In this document: piece by piece, positions 1 to 8,241 of the stretch
How the letters are laid out: every line of letters begins with the position of its first letter
Numbering within the stretch: position 1 is the first letter of the stretch
Source: UBA7236 sp964463165
Lineage (GTDB): Bacteria > Bacteroidota > Bacteroidia > Chitinophagales > BACL12
Direction of reading: 5' to 3'
NCBI GenBank assembly: GCA_964463165.1
Contig: CAYXBK010000004.1
Location: forward strand, 177,474-241,473
Length of the DNA: 64,000 nucleotides
Notes under the pieces: generated by a model
Database searches by the model: none
Told to the model about the DNA's origin: nothing
The model's input: only the letters and a program-made list of their open reading frames with translations
Made by a program: the position numbers and the translations under genes

Positions 1-475
1 CGATTAATTCATTTTGATTTAACAGTGGTTCGGTTTCTTTTGTCGCTTTCGGCCCGAGCATTTTATACTGATCTTCTTTTTTCACTTTTGCAAGAAAATC
101 ATATACCCATAAGGCAAGTGAAGTAGTGAATTTGCCAAGGCTTCCTTTTTTATAAATCGGCAACAACATATTTATCGGCACTACAAGGTGCGGTGCAAGA
201 TGATGCAGGACGGCACGTTCGGTACCGACTTTACGCACCAATGCAAATTCCAGTTGCTTTAAATAGCGCAGTCCGCCGTGAATTAATTTGGTGGATTTGG
301 AAGATGTGCCGCTTGCAAAATCATATTTTTCCAATAATAAAACTTTCATGCCCCGGCTTGCAGCATCCAGTGCAATGCCGGCACCTGTGATCCCGCCGCC
401 AATGATAATGATGTCAAAATGTGCATCACTGACTCCCTTCAGGGTTTCATTTCTTTTGAAAGTTGATAATTGCAT
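1..475 (-). CDS. glpD: FAD-dependent glycerol-3-phosphate dehydrogenase, N-terminal part
   Basis: The first 158 residues of an aerobic glycerol-3-phosphate dehydrogenase, which oxidises glycerol-3-phosphate to dihydroxyacetone phosphate and feeds electrons to quinones at the inner membrane. Seen: a Rossmann FAD-binding motif GGGITGAG at residues 26-33, a glutamate at the end of the second strand (LLLEKYDF), and the family signature STKLIHGGLRYL at residues 61-72. The gene runs off the left edge, so the C-terminal part is missing from this view and not necessarily truncated in the genome. The start ATG at 475 gives a short leader before the FAD motif. The family is recognised with good confidence; the exact electron acceptor is inferred from the family. 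Confidence 0.88.
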   Translation of the reverse strand, partial: MQLSTFKRNETLKGVSDAHFDIIIIGGGITGAGIALDAASRGMKVLLLEKYDFASGTSSKSTKLIHGGLRYLKQLEFALVRKVGTERAVLHHLAPHLVVPINMLLPIYKKGSLGKFTTSLALWVYDFLAKVKKEDQYKMLGPKATKETEPLLNQNELI

Positions 476-659
476 TGAGAGACAATATTAAGGAATTAGC
501 TGATTTGCTGATGAAGAATTCGGATTAGCTGATTAGCAAATTAGCTGATGGAAGTTGAGCTTTTGTATAGATATTCCATTATTAAAAAAAATTCGGGAAA
601 CCTGTTAAATTTGGTGGTATGGGAGAAGGGATAATGAATTGGTTATTCAAAAGGCAATT
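476..659. repeat. intergenic region with degenerate 'ttagctgat' short repeats
   Basis: The spacer between glpD and the next gene contains several imperfect copies of a ttagctgat/ttagcaaat word between about 490 and 552. A related set of words (ctcatcagctaatc) appears upstream of the bioB 3' end near 33790-33815. No RNA gene or promoter match was recognised here. Confidence 0.35.
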
Positions 660-1079
660 ATGAGACAACAATATTTTGAACCTAAAGATGACGACTGGTA
701 TGTTGAAACAATTTTTTATATCATTGACATTAATGGTACGGTAAAATTTGGGATTACAGCCAATTGGGCAAAAAGACTTTTGAATTATAGAAAAGAAATT
801 GGAAACTTAGAACTTTCGGTTCTAAAAATGGAACAATATGACAAAAGATGGAAAGCCGAACTGATCGAGCAAATTGTAAAATGGCGGTTAAGGCCCTGGT
901 GCATAGTCGGAAGACACGAATGGATAAACGCTCCTGTTCAAATTGTGTTGAATTGCTATTTAGACTCCCGGGATAGTATAATTCCGGAAATAAATAAATA
1001 TGAATACATACACAAAAAGGGTTCTGACAGATGGGGATACTATAAACAAATTGCAGACATGACCTTTCCTCAGAATTAA
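660..1079 (+). CDS. GIY-YIG/MUG113-like small protein
   Basis: A 139-residue protein whose N-terminal part (residues about 18-45) reads FYIIDINGTVKFGIT followed by NWAKRLLNY. This resembles the YxI...KxGxT...R core of GIY-YIG-like domains of the T5orf172/MUG113 type. A later RHEWI stretch could supply the conserved glutamate. An upstream TTG at 639 is in frame, but the ATG at 660 is preferred because the sequence before it is not conserved-looking. No partner gene is evident; the cupin gene follows after about 85 bases. If the fold is right it would be a nuclease or DNA-binding protein, but the catalytic set is not complete enough by eye to be sure. Confidence 0.5.
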   Translation: MRQQYFEPKDDDWYVETIFYIIDINGTVKFGITANWAKRLLNYRKEIGNLELSVLKMEQYDKRWKAELIEQIVKWRLRPWCIVGRHEWINAPVQIVLNCYLDSRDSIIPEINKYEYIHKKGSDRWGYYKQIADMTFPQN

Positions 1080-1165
1080 CAACACATATAACCGGCTGTG
1101 CTTAAGTGAACGGGCATTGGAAATGAAAATATTTAAACAACTCCAAACAATGAAACATAAAAACA

Positions 1166-1708
1166 ATGAAAAGGACAATTGTAAATCCCATCATTAAAGA
1201 CACCGTGACTTTTTTACAAACTGCTGAAGAATCAGGGGGTGAAGTCACTGAAGTGGAGATAACATTAATGCCAGGAGGTGGAAATCCATTGCATTACCAT
1301 AAAACGTACTCCGAAACCTTTACGGCAATTGACGGAGAGTTGGGTTTAAAATTAGGAAAAAGAAAAACCAAGATTTTAAAAGAAGGAGAAACTTATACAG
1401 TGGAACCAAATGCTCTGCATAGTTTTTATAACCCCACCAACAAAGAAATTAAATTTAATGTTAAGCTAAAACCGGGACATACTGGTTTTGAAAATTCATT
1501 AAGAATAATTTATGGATTGGCCAGTGACGGTTATACTGACAAAAATACCATTCCAAAAAGCATTAAACACACAGCAATTGTAATTTGCATGAGTGATATG
1601 AATCTTCCAGGATTATTCACATTTTTGTTTCCGATACTTAAGCTTATTGCTAAACGTTCTAAAAAAAGTGGAGAAGAGCAGAAACTAAAGGAAAAATATT
1701 GTATTTAG
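1166..1708 (+). CDS. cupin domain protein
   Basis: A 180-residue protein with one cupin domain. Motif 1 is seen as H43, H45, E50 and G57 (PLHYHKTYSETF), and motif 2 as G74, P81, H85 and N89 (GETYTVEPNALHSFYN). Together they give the usual two-His, Glu, His metal site of the small beta-barrel. The C-terminal 50 residues are hydrophobic around GLFTFLFPILKLIA and may contact a membrane or act as a dimer arm. Cupins of this kind are used as dioxygenases, isomerases or small-molecule binders, and no substrate can be read from the sequence. It stands alone between a GIY-YIG-like gene and a DUF695 gene, all on the plus strand. Confidence 0.75.
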   Translation: MKRTIVNPIIKDTVTFLQTAEESGGEVTEVEITLMPGGGNPLHYHKTYSETFTAIDGELGLKLGKRKTKILKEGETYTVEPNALHSFYNPTNKEIKFNVKLKPGHTGFENSLRIIYGLASDGYTDKNTIPKSIKHTAIVICMSDMNLPGLFTFLFPILKLIAKRSKKSGEEQKLKEKYCI

Positions 1709-1771
1709 GCAACACCGTTCGAAAGTTATAGGATGCGATGATTATGTTCAGATTTTGAAATAACTAAACAA

Positions 1772-2866
1772 ATGAGCTTTCTAAAAAATATACTCGGCAA
1801 AAAAGAAACGCCAATAAAAAGTTACACTGACTTTTGGAATTGGTTCAAAGACAACGAAAAGGCATTTTATAAAGTCGTAAAATCGCATGAGGATATAAAT
1901 AAAAGTTTCTTTGATAAACTATCGCCTAAGCTTGCTGAATTAAAGGATGGTTATTTTTTTCTGTGCGGCATGTATGACGACACTACGGTTGAATTAATCC
2001 TGACGGCAGATGGAAACGCTAAAAATATTGTTTTCATTGAAGAACTGGTAGAACAAGCACCAGCAATCAACGGTTGGAAATTTACAGCCCTCAAACCTGC
2101 AATGGATATTGAAAACCTTGGAATTGCAATGGCAGGATACCAATTTAACAGAGATAATTTATTCTTCTATTCAAACGACCATATCGGGCATCCCGACGAA
2201 ATTGATATTTCTGTGGTGCACAACGACAGGACAGAAGATAATAAACAGCAAATAGGGAACGGCACCTACATTTTTCTCGATAATTATTTAGGCGAACTTG
2301 ACTTTTTAAACAATATTGACAACTTAAAGGTTATTAGCAAACATGAAGCAGAAAAAGAAATTATCCCTATTTCAAAACTTAAAGATTTCCTGACCTGGAG
2401 ACAAAAAGAATTTATTGAAAAATATGAAGGCGCCCGCTATAACACTGAAAATGACGAACACTCAATTTTGGAAGCTGAACTGGAAAATGGAAATAAATTA
2501 ATTGCAGTCATCAACACGCAGCTTCTGAACTGGGACAGCAAAGCATCGCATCCATGGATTGCTGTAATCACTTTGAAATTTGACGGAAAGGATCACAATG
2601 GGATGCCCGATGAAAATGTTTACCAACGTTTAAATCAAATTGAAGAAACTATAAACCACCAACTTCCCGATAAAGAAGGATATTTATACATCGGCCGGCA
2701 AACCGTAAATAATGAGCGGGAAATTTATTTTGCGTGTAAAGACTTTCGCAAGCCGTCCAAAGTAATTTATAAAGTGCAACAAGAAAATATCAACAAATTT
2801 GAAATTGAATACGATATTTACAAAGACAAATACTGGCGGTCTTTTGAGCGGTTCAGATCCAGCTAA
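1772..2866 (+). CDS. DUF695 domain protein
   Basis: A 364-residue soluble protein without signal peptide or membrane helix. The C-terminal third, from about residue 210 (KDFLTWRQKEFIEKYEG), matches the pattern of DUF695 proteins: the IAVINTQLLNWDSKASHPWIAVI stretch (split here by its central WDSK), then YLYIGRQT and IYFACKDFRKPSK near the end. The N-terminal part with its WNWFKDNEKAFYK opening is common in Bacteroidota versions. The function of DUF695 is unknown. The gene has its own spacing from its neighbours and no operon partner is evident. Confidence 0.6.
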   Translation: MSFLKNILGKKETPIKSYTDFWNWFKDNEKAFYKVVKSHEDINKSFFDKLSPKLAELKDGYFFLCGMYDDTTVELILTADGNAKNIVFIEELVEQAPAINGWKFTALKPAMDIENLGIAMAGYQFNRDNLFFYSNDHIGHPDEIDISVVHNDRTEDNKQQIGNGTYIFLDNYLGELDFLNNIDNLKVISKHEAEKEIIPISKLKDFLTWRQKEFIEKYEGARYNTENDEHSILEAELENGNKLIAVINTQLLNWDSKASHPWIAVITLKFDGKDHNGMPDENVYQRLNQIEETINHQLPDKEGYLYIGRQTVNNEREIYFACKDFRKPSKVIYKVQQENINKFEIEYDIYKDKYWRSFERFRSS

Positions 2867-2988
2867 AAATGCGGATACGCAAAAATTTGATTTTCAAATT
2901 TTCAGCAATTTTCATCCGAAATATCTTTTTAAAATGCACATAAATTATTTTATATTTAATCTATCGAACTATTATTGAATTTTACCTG

Positions 2989-3855
2989 ATGATTAAAAAA
3001 TTATTTGGCCTTCACCCAAACCCGACAGCAGACGGAGCCTTCAGTCCTTCGAATTTATCGCTGAGATTAGCTACTTCCGACACAACAGATTACAGTCCGG
3101 TAAATTTCAGCAAGACAGTTCAGGAGAAAAAATATAAAATAGTAGTTGTGTGTACTGAACAGGCACATCTTACAATGAAAAATGGTAAAATATTTTCAAC
3201 AGGCAATCATCCGGTTGAAACATTTGTGCCGCTGTTACATTTGAAAAATGCAGGATTTGATTTTGATATTTTCACACCGACAGGTAAGCCGGTTCAAATT
3301 GAAATGTGGGCAATGCCGGAGAAAGACAAAAATGTCCTGGCAATCTATAAGGAGTATAAAAATCAATTCGACCGCCCGGGCAGTTTAAATGATCTTGTTA
3401 AAAATAATTTCAACAACAATCCGGAATATATTGCTGTTTTTATTCCCGGCGGACATGGCGCATTGATCGGATTACCGGAGGATAAAAATGTTGGTGCATT
3501 AATTAAATGGGCTTTCAATAAGAATCTGTTTGTCTTTGCAATTTGTCACGGGCCGGCAGCATTACTTGCAGCAAAACCTTCAAACAAGGAAGAACAATTT
3601 ATTTACAGCGGATACAAAATAGCTGCCTTTCCCGATAAAGTGGATAAGCAAAGCCCGTTAATCGGATATATGCCCGGACAACTGACCTGGTTTTTCGGAG
3701 AAGAATTAAAAAAAGCAGGAGTGCAAATCATTAATTCAAATGCAGACAATTCCTGCAATGCCAACAGAAAATTAATTACGGGTGCAAGCCCGAAAGCAGC
3801 AAATAATTTTGGAATATTATGTGCAACTAAACTTCTGGAGTATCTTAATGAATAG
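2989..3855 (+). CDS. hchA: Hsp31-type DJ-1/PfpI glyoxalase/deglycase
   Basis: A 288-residue DJ-1/PfpI superfamily protein closely following the E. coli HchA (Hsp31) layout. Seen: the STGNHPVET motif with E77, the FVFAICHGPAA nucleophile elbow with C186 and H187, GGHGALIGLPE upstream of it, and the AFPDKVDKQSPLIGYMPG and LITGASP segments towards the C-terminus. Known members convert methylglyoxal to lactate and act as stress chaperones; both roles are inferred here from family membership. Its length is the same as HchA. It precedes two DHFR-like genes and a GNAT gene in a series of independent small plus-strand genes. Confidence 0.88.
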   Translation: MIKKLFGLHPNPTADGAFSPSNLSLRLATSDTTDYSPVNFSKTVQEKKYKIVVVCTEQAHLTMKNGKIFSTGNHPVETFVPLLHLKNAGFDFDIFTPTGKPVQIEMWAMPEKDKNVLAIYKEYKNQFDRPGSLNDLVKNNFNNNPEYIAVFIPGGHGALIGLPEDKNVGALIKWAFNKNLFVFAICHGPAALLAAKPSNKEEQFIYSGYKIAAFPDKVDKQSPLIGYMPGQLTWFFGEELKKAGVQIINSNADNSCNANRKLITGASPKAANNFGILCATKLLEYLNE

Positions 3856-3936
3856 AATTAAATCATCTGATTTCAGAGATCGAAACCAGATTTCAAAATA
3901 AAATTTTTTCAATTCAAAAACAATTAATTCAACCAA

Positions 3937-4509
3937 ATGAGAAAAATTATTTCCTTTATGCATATTTCGCTCGACGGATTTGTTGCAGGGCCGAATGGAG
4001 AAATGAACTGGATCACAGTGAATGACGAGATCTTTGACTATGTAAGCCTGCGCATTGGAACAGGCGACACGGCCTTATACGGGAGGGTTACATTTCAGAT
4101 GATGGAAAATTACTGGCCAACTGCCGCCGACCAGCCAAATGCATCAAAGCACGATGTCGAACATTCAAAATGGTATAAGGATGTGCGCAAACTGGTTTTA
4201 TCAAAAACCCTGCATGAGAAAGATTTCACAAATACGGTTATTATCAGCGACAATCTTTCTGAAAATTTAAACGAAATAAAACAATCCGGGGATGCGGATA
4301 TTCTGCTTTTCGGCAGCCCGACGGCAACACATGCCCTGCACCGGGAAAATTTAATTGACGGCTACTGGTTGTTTGTGAATCCGATCATTCTGGGCGAGGG
4401 AATTCCGTTATTTAAAAACATCAATGACAAAATAAAATTAAATCTGCTCAACACGCATCAATTTGCCTGCGGGGTAACAGAATTAAATTATGTTGTTGAA
4501 GGGAAATAA
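3937..4509 (+). CDS. RibD/DHFR-fold reductase family protein
   Basis: A 190-residue protein of the RibD C-terminal/dihydrofolate reductase fold, the group often annotated as 'dihydrofolate reductase family protein'. Seen: the opening SLDGFVAGPNGEMNW, the TALYGRVTFQMM cofactor-loop region, the DILLFGSP strand-loop after residue 115 and the VNPIILGEGIPLF motif before the last strand. The family binds NADPH, but most members have no proven substrate; they should not be read as true FolA. A second member lies at 5253, so this is a local pair of divergent paralogues separated by a GNAT gene. Confidence 0.75.
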   Translation: MRKIISFMHISLDGFVAGPNGEMNWITVNDEIFDYVSLRIGTGDTALYGRVTFQMMENYWPTAADQPNASKHDVEHSKWYKDVRKLVLSKTLHEKDFTNTVIISDNLSENLNEIKQSGDADILLFGSPTATHALHRENLIDGYWLFVNPIILGEGIPLFKNINDKIKLNLLNTHQFACGVTELNYVVEGK

Positions 4510-4588
4510 ATACACCCTGATGAAATTAATTCTGGTTAGCAAATTGTATTTCAAATTTTACTGACATCTAAAACAGGTTTGAAAAGCG

Positions 4589-5068
4589 ATGGAAAATAAT
4601 ATTACATTGACAAAAACAATTGAATCAGATCTGAATTATTTTTTTCAATTTCAGCTTGATCCGGAAGCTATTTTTATGGCGGCTTTCACTTCAAAAGACC
4701 CGGCAAATAAAACAGCCTATATTGAAAAATACACGAAATTTCTTTCCGACCCCACAATACGGAATATGACAATTAAGGCCGGCGACCGGATTGTTGGGAG
4801 TATTGCAAAATTTCTGATGGAAGGTGAAGCCGAAATAACCTATTGGATCGATAAACAATATTGGGGAAAAGGAATAGCAAGTGCTGCATTAAATGAGTTT
4901 TTGAAACTTGAAAAGAGCCGGCCAATATTTGCCAGGGTCGCATTCGACAATTTTGGTTCTCAAAAAGTGCTTGAGAAATGCGGCTTCATTAAAATCGGAA
5001 AGGATACAGGTTTTGCAAATGCACGCCAGGCAGAAATTGAGGAATTTATTTACAAATTGGAGGAATGA
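4589..5068 (+). CDS. GNAT family N-acetyltransferase
   Basis: A 159-residue single-domain GNAT protein. Acetyl-CoA-binding motif A is seen as ITYWIDKQYWGKGIASAAL, with the pyrophosphate-binding GKGIAS at about residues 93-98, followed by the motif B region FARVAFDNFGSQKVLEKCGF. This layout is that of RimJ/RimL-like acetyltransferases, which modify the N-termini of proteins or small amines. The acceptor cannot be predicted. It begins 79 bases after the first DHFR-like gene and may be read from the same transcript. Confidence 0.8.
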   Translation: MENNITLTKTIESDLNYFFQFQLDPEAIFMAAFTSKDPANKTAYIEKYTKFLSDPTIRNMTIKAGDRIVGSIAKFLMEGEAEITYWIDKQYWGKGIASAALNEFLKLEKSRPIFARVAFDNFGSQKVLEKCGFIKIGKDTGFANARQAEIEEFIYKLEE

Positions 5069-5252
5069 AACATTGGAAGTCAATTTCTATAAATTAAATT
5101 TTTAATTTATTTCTACTTCATACCCCACCAAATCTGCAATTGTCGCATGCGCAATCCACCATACAAATTGTCGTAAACACATCGCGATAAAGTCAAATGT
5201 TCGTATGAGATTTGCTCTTAATATAATTTCATTCCTTTAAAATCGTAAATCA

Positions 5253-5861
5253 ATGAGAAAAATAGTTGTCCTTTCAATGGTCACTTTAGATGGTGTAATG
5301 CAGGCTCCCGGTGGCCCAAAAGAAGATACTTCCGGAAATTTCAAATATGGGGGCTGGGTTGCACCGTATGGCGATGATGTATATAACAAAATTGCGATGG
5401 AAGAACTAAAGCCTGCTGATTATTTATTAGGCAGAAAAACATTTGAAATCTGGGCCGCTTATTGGCCGCAACACGCCGAATTCTGGCCGGGTATCAATAC
5501 GGGTAAAAAATACGTCTTCTCAAAAAAACTGAAAAAATCAAGTGCATTAATAACCGGCTGGGAAAATTCTGTTTTGGTAAAAACTATTGCTGAAATAAAA
5601 AAAATAAAAAAATCAAAAGGCGCCGACCTGCAGGTTTGGGGCAGCAGTGAATTAATTCAATTATTGCTCAAAAACGATCTGATAGATGAGATACGGCTTA
5701 AAATACACCCTGTTATTCTGGGCAAAGGGAAAAAATTATTTGGCAAGGGAGCAATTCCTGCCGCATTCAAATTAACTGAAAGCATTACAACCCCGTCAGG
5801 GGTTATTATTGCCGCATACAAAAGAGCAGGTAAAGTAAAAACCGGCACGGTAGGGATTTAA
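5253..5861 (+). CDS. RibD/DHFR-fold reductase family protein (second copy)
   Basis: A 202-residue RibD C-terminal/DHFR-like protein. It opens with MVTLDGVMQAPGGPKED, has the DYLLGRKTFEIWAAYWP segment where the cofactor loop lies, the QVWGSSELIQLLL stretch, and ends with IHPVILGKGKKLFGKG. These are the same landmarks as in the paralogue at 3937, but overall identity by eye is low, so this is not a recent duplication. Members of this branch are sometimes linked to deaminase or YciI-like neighbours, none of which is present. Substrate unknown. Confidence 0.75.
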   Translation: MRKIVVLSMVTLDGVMQAPGGPKEDTSGNFKYGGWVAPYGDDVYNKIAMEELKPADYLLGRKTFEIWAAYWPQHAEFWPGINTGKKYVFSKKLKKSSALITGWENSVLVKTIAEIKKIKKSKGADLQVWGSSELIQLLLKNDLIDEIRLKIHPVILGKGKKLFGKGAIPAAFKLTESITTPSGVIIAAYKRAGKVKTGTVGI

Positions 5862-5904
5862 TTTATTTTTTGTAAAATTGAATTCACTTTAAAAATTCTT
5901 CACG

Positions 5905-6234
5905 ATGTGGGAAACAGCATCTTTATGGTTTGAATTTGCAATTGTGAGTGCTATTTACGCTTTCGGAAATATTTTAATGGGTCATTTTGAAGAACGCACA
6001 CCGAAACTGCGTCGTGTAAGCAAATACATTTTGTCGATGATTATCGTTTGCTGCATTTCTTATTACCTGGGCAGAACAACTGCAATGTGTTTTCTTGCCA
6101 TACTCCTCGTACCGGTGGTATATGTTCACGGTTATTATTTGCCAAAGAAAAAAGGCATAAACGGATGGACTGGTGAACCCAAATCAAAATATTACGAATT
6201 TCGAAAATGGGATAAAAATATATTTTCAAAGTAA
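5905..6234 (+). CDS. small membrane protein, two to three helices
   Basis: A 109-residue protein with hydrophobic segments at about residues 7-25 (WFEFAIVSAIYAFGNIL), 43-58 (ILSMIIVCCISYYLG) and 62-78 (TAMCFLAILLVPVVYV), followed by a charged C-terminal tail. No motif or family was recognised. It lies between a DHFR-like gene and a thioesterase gene with short gaps, so it could be co-transcribed with them. The reading frame is supported by its hydrophobic periodicity and plausible start rather than by homology. Confidence 0.55.
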   Translation: MWETASLWFEFAIVSAIYAFGNILMGHFEERTPKLRRVSKYILSMIIVCCISYYLGRTTAMCFLAILLVPVVYVHGYYLPKKKGINGWTGEPKSKYYEFRKWDKNIFSK

Positions 6235-6270
6235 AATTCAAATTATTCCAATGGACAGTAAATTGTAAAC

Positions 6271-6705
6271 ATGGAATCGCATTTTCAAAAACTGGAGCGC
6301 ATGTATTTATCCGCTCCGATCAATACAATAATTTATGAAGGTATTACGATCCGTATCTCGCACGAAAAAGCAGAATTATCATTGGCTGTAAGTGAAAAAT
6401 ATTTTCATGCTGCAAAAGGCATGCACGGATCCGTATATTTCAAATTACTGGATGACGCCGCATTCTTTGCAGTGAATTCAATTGTTGAAGACGTATTCGT
6501 TTATACAGTTTCATTCAATATTCAACTTTTACGCCCCGTTTCAGGAGGGATCATTAAATCAGAAGGAGAATTAAAGTTCAGATCGAAAAATGTATTTATC
6601 GCAGATTCCTTTCTTACTGACGAAAATGATAAAATCATCGGACGTGGTTCCGGAAATTTTATGCGCAGCCGGATACAGCTGGATGAACGTATTGGATATA
6701 AATAA
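6271..6705 (+). CDS. PaaI-like hotdog-fold thioesterase
   Basis: A 144-residue hotdog-fold protein. The stretch AKGMHGSVYFKLLDDAAFFAVNSI corresponds to the central helix that carries the catalytic acid (HGxxxxxxxDxA pattern, here HGSVYFKLLDDAA), followed by SFNIQLLRPVSGGIIKSEGEL as the second half of the fold. PaaI-type enzymes hydrolyse acyl-CoA thioesters, but the acyl group cannot be predicted. Length is normal for a single hotdog domain. It follows the small membrane protein gene after 36 bases. Confidence 0.72.
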   Translation: MESHFQKLERMYLSAPINTIIYEGITIRISHEKAELSLAVSEKYFHAAKGMHGSVYFKLLDDAAFFAVNSIVEDVFVYTVSFNIQLLRPVSGGIIKSEGELKFRSKNVFIADSFLTDENDKIIGRGSGNFMRSRIQLDERIGYK

Positions 6706-6878
6706 ATTGACGCTTGCCTTTTCCCAAACCCGAACCGTTTCACAGTTAAATAAATGCGTCCGCGGAATTTTCCCGAATATATTCCGGCAAATGACCTTCA
6801 TCATTCCATTTTACTCTCCTGTTCAGTTAATTTGTAAATGATAAATGAATTCTTATTCACCCTAAGAAATGAAATATC

Positions 6879-7991
6879 ATGTCTGCAAATACAAATTCCG
6901 GGAATATAAATTTTATTCAGAATAAAATTGTTCAACCACTTTGGCAACGCATCATCCTCTTAACCGTTTTGGGATACGAAGCTTTGGGATGTCTATTAGG
7001 CGGGACTCTTTTAATAGAGGAGCCCGACGGCAGAAATATGGATATGCATGTTGATATGATGCACGGTGTTTTTGTTGATTTTCTCATACCCGGCATTATT
7101 TTATTCGGCCTCGGAATTCTGAATACAATTGCATTTTTTGTTGTGCTGCGCAGAAAAAAAACAGATTGGTTTTGGGCAGGACTTGCCTTGGGTGGATTAA
7201 TAATCTGGTTCATTGTTGAAATAATTATTTTAAGAGAGATACATTGGCTGCATGGCATGTGGGGTCTTCCCGTTTTACTTGGATGGATGGTAACTATTCC
7301 GCTGATTGTTTTAAGGCATGATACATTTACCATGCGAAAAGCATTATTGACTTGCGGAATCATTTCCTCCATCTGGTATATTGCGATAAATATATTTGTG
7401 CCGGTTTACTATGAAGGTTATAATGCTGCTGTATTTACTGTTAGCGAATTATCGGCAATTGGTGCGCCGACAAGAATTTTATGGGTTTTGCTCGCAGTAT
7501 TTTATCTGCTGCTCTTAATTGCATTTGGTTGGGGCGTATTAAAATCCGCTGAGAAAAACCGCAAACTGCATATTGCCGGCGCTTTGATCATCGGATATTG
7601 TATTTTAAATTTTTACTGGCCTCCGATGCATAGACGTGAAATAATCGGCGCAGGAGGCGGCACATTAACCGATACTTTACATCTTGTGTGGGCATCAATC
7701 ACGCTCATCTTCAATATGCTTTTAATGGGATTCGGCGCTGCGGCATTAGGAAGAAAATTCCGGATATATACAATTGCCACCTGGATCTTATTTTTAATTT
7801 TCGGTATACTTACATTTATGGAGTCACCTGGTATTGAAGAGAATTTACCTACTCCGCATTTAGGATTGTGGGAGCGCATTAATATGGGGGCATTTCTGCT
7901 GTGGATCGTTGTATTTGCATTCATTCTTGTTAAAAAAATAAATTCCATTCATTCAGATCAAATAAAAAGCAAACATGGTTTGAATATGTAA
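6879..7991 (+). CDS. polytopic membrane protein with DUF998-like C-terminal half
   Basis: A 370-residue integral membrane protein with about ten hydrophobic segments. The N-terminal half (to about residue 145) has four helices and an acidic/His/Met loop (DGRNMDMHVDMMHG) between the first two. From about residue 148 the order KALLTCGIISSIWYIAINI, then FTVSELSAIGAPTR, then GADTLHLVW-like segments resembles the DUF998 family. This looks like a fusion of a short four-helix module with a DUF998-type module. Function unknown; DUF998 proteins are uncharacterised transporters or enzymes. No signal peptide is needed, as the first helix begins near residue 25. Confidence 0.55.
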   Translation: MSANTNSGNINFIQNKIVQPLWQRIILLTVLGYEALGCLLGGTLLIEEPDGRNMDMHVDMMHGVFVDFLIPGIILFGLGILNTIAFFVVLRRKKTDWFWAGLALGGLIIWFIVEIIILREIHWLHGMWGLPVLLGWMVTIPLIVLRHDTFTMRKALLTCGIISSIWYIAINIFVPVYYEGYNAAVFTVSELSAIGAPTRILWVLLAVFYLLLLIAFGWGVLKSAEKNRKLHIAGALIIGYCILNFYWPPMHRREIIGAGGGTLTDTLHLVWASITLIFNMLLMGFGAAALGRKFRIYTIATWILFLIFGILTFMESPGIEENLPTPHLGLWERINMGAFLLWIVVFAFILVKKINSIHSDQIKSKHGLNM

Positions 7992-8241
7992 ATGTAATAA
8001 TGAGCGCTGTGGTTGCAATGTGAGAAATTGCATGCAGGCTTTAGGTTATCTTCTCAAATCAGTTTTCTTCACACAAACTGTATTTATAAAATCTTTATAT
8101 CCTGCCCATATTCTTAATATTTTACTTATAACCCGGCAGGTAATTTTGTGTTGCAATTAAATTCACCTGAAAACAGGTTCCACTATTTACACAACATCTA
8201 TTTCAATTTTATTTTGAATTTATTTAAACGAAAATATTAAA
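7992..8241. other. intergenic region, nothing recognised
   Basis: The 250 bases between the DUF998-like gene and the porin gene are A+T-rich. No hairpin with a T-run, RNA gene or consensus TTTG-N19-TAnnTTTG promoter was recognised. Confidence 0.4.

Noticed and set aside
6932..7372. Minus-strand open frame opposite the DUF998-like gene
   Set aside because: It is the mirror of a membrane-protein gene, and its composition (Pro/Asn/Lys-rich) is that of antisense reading.
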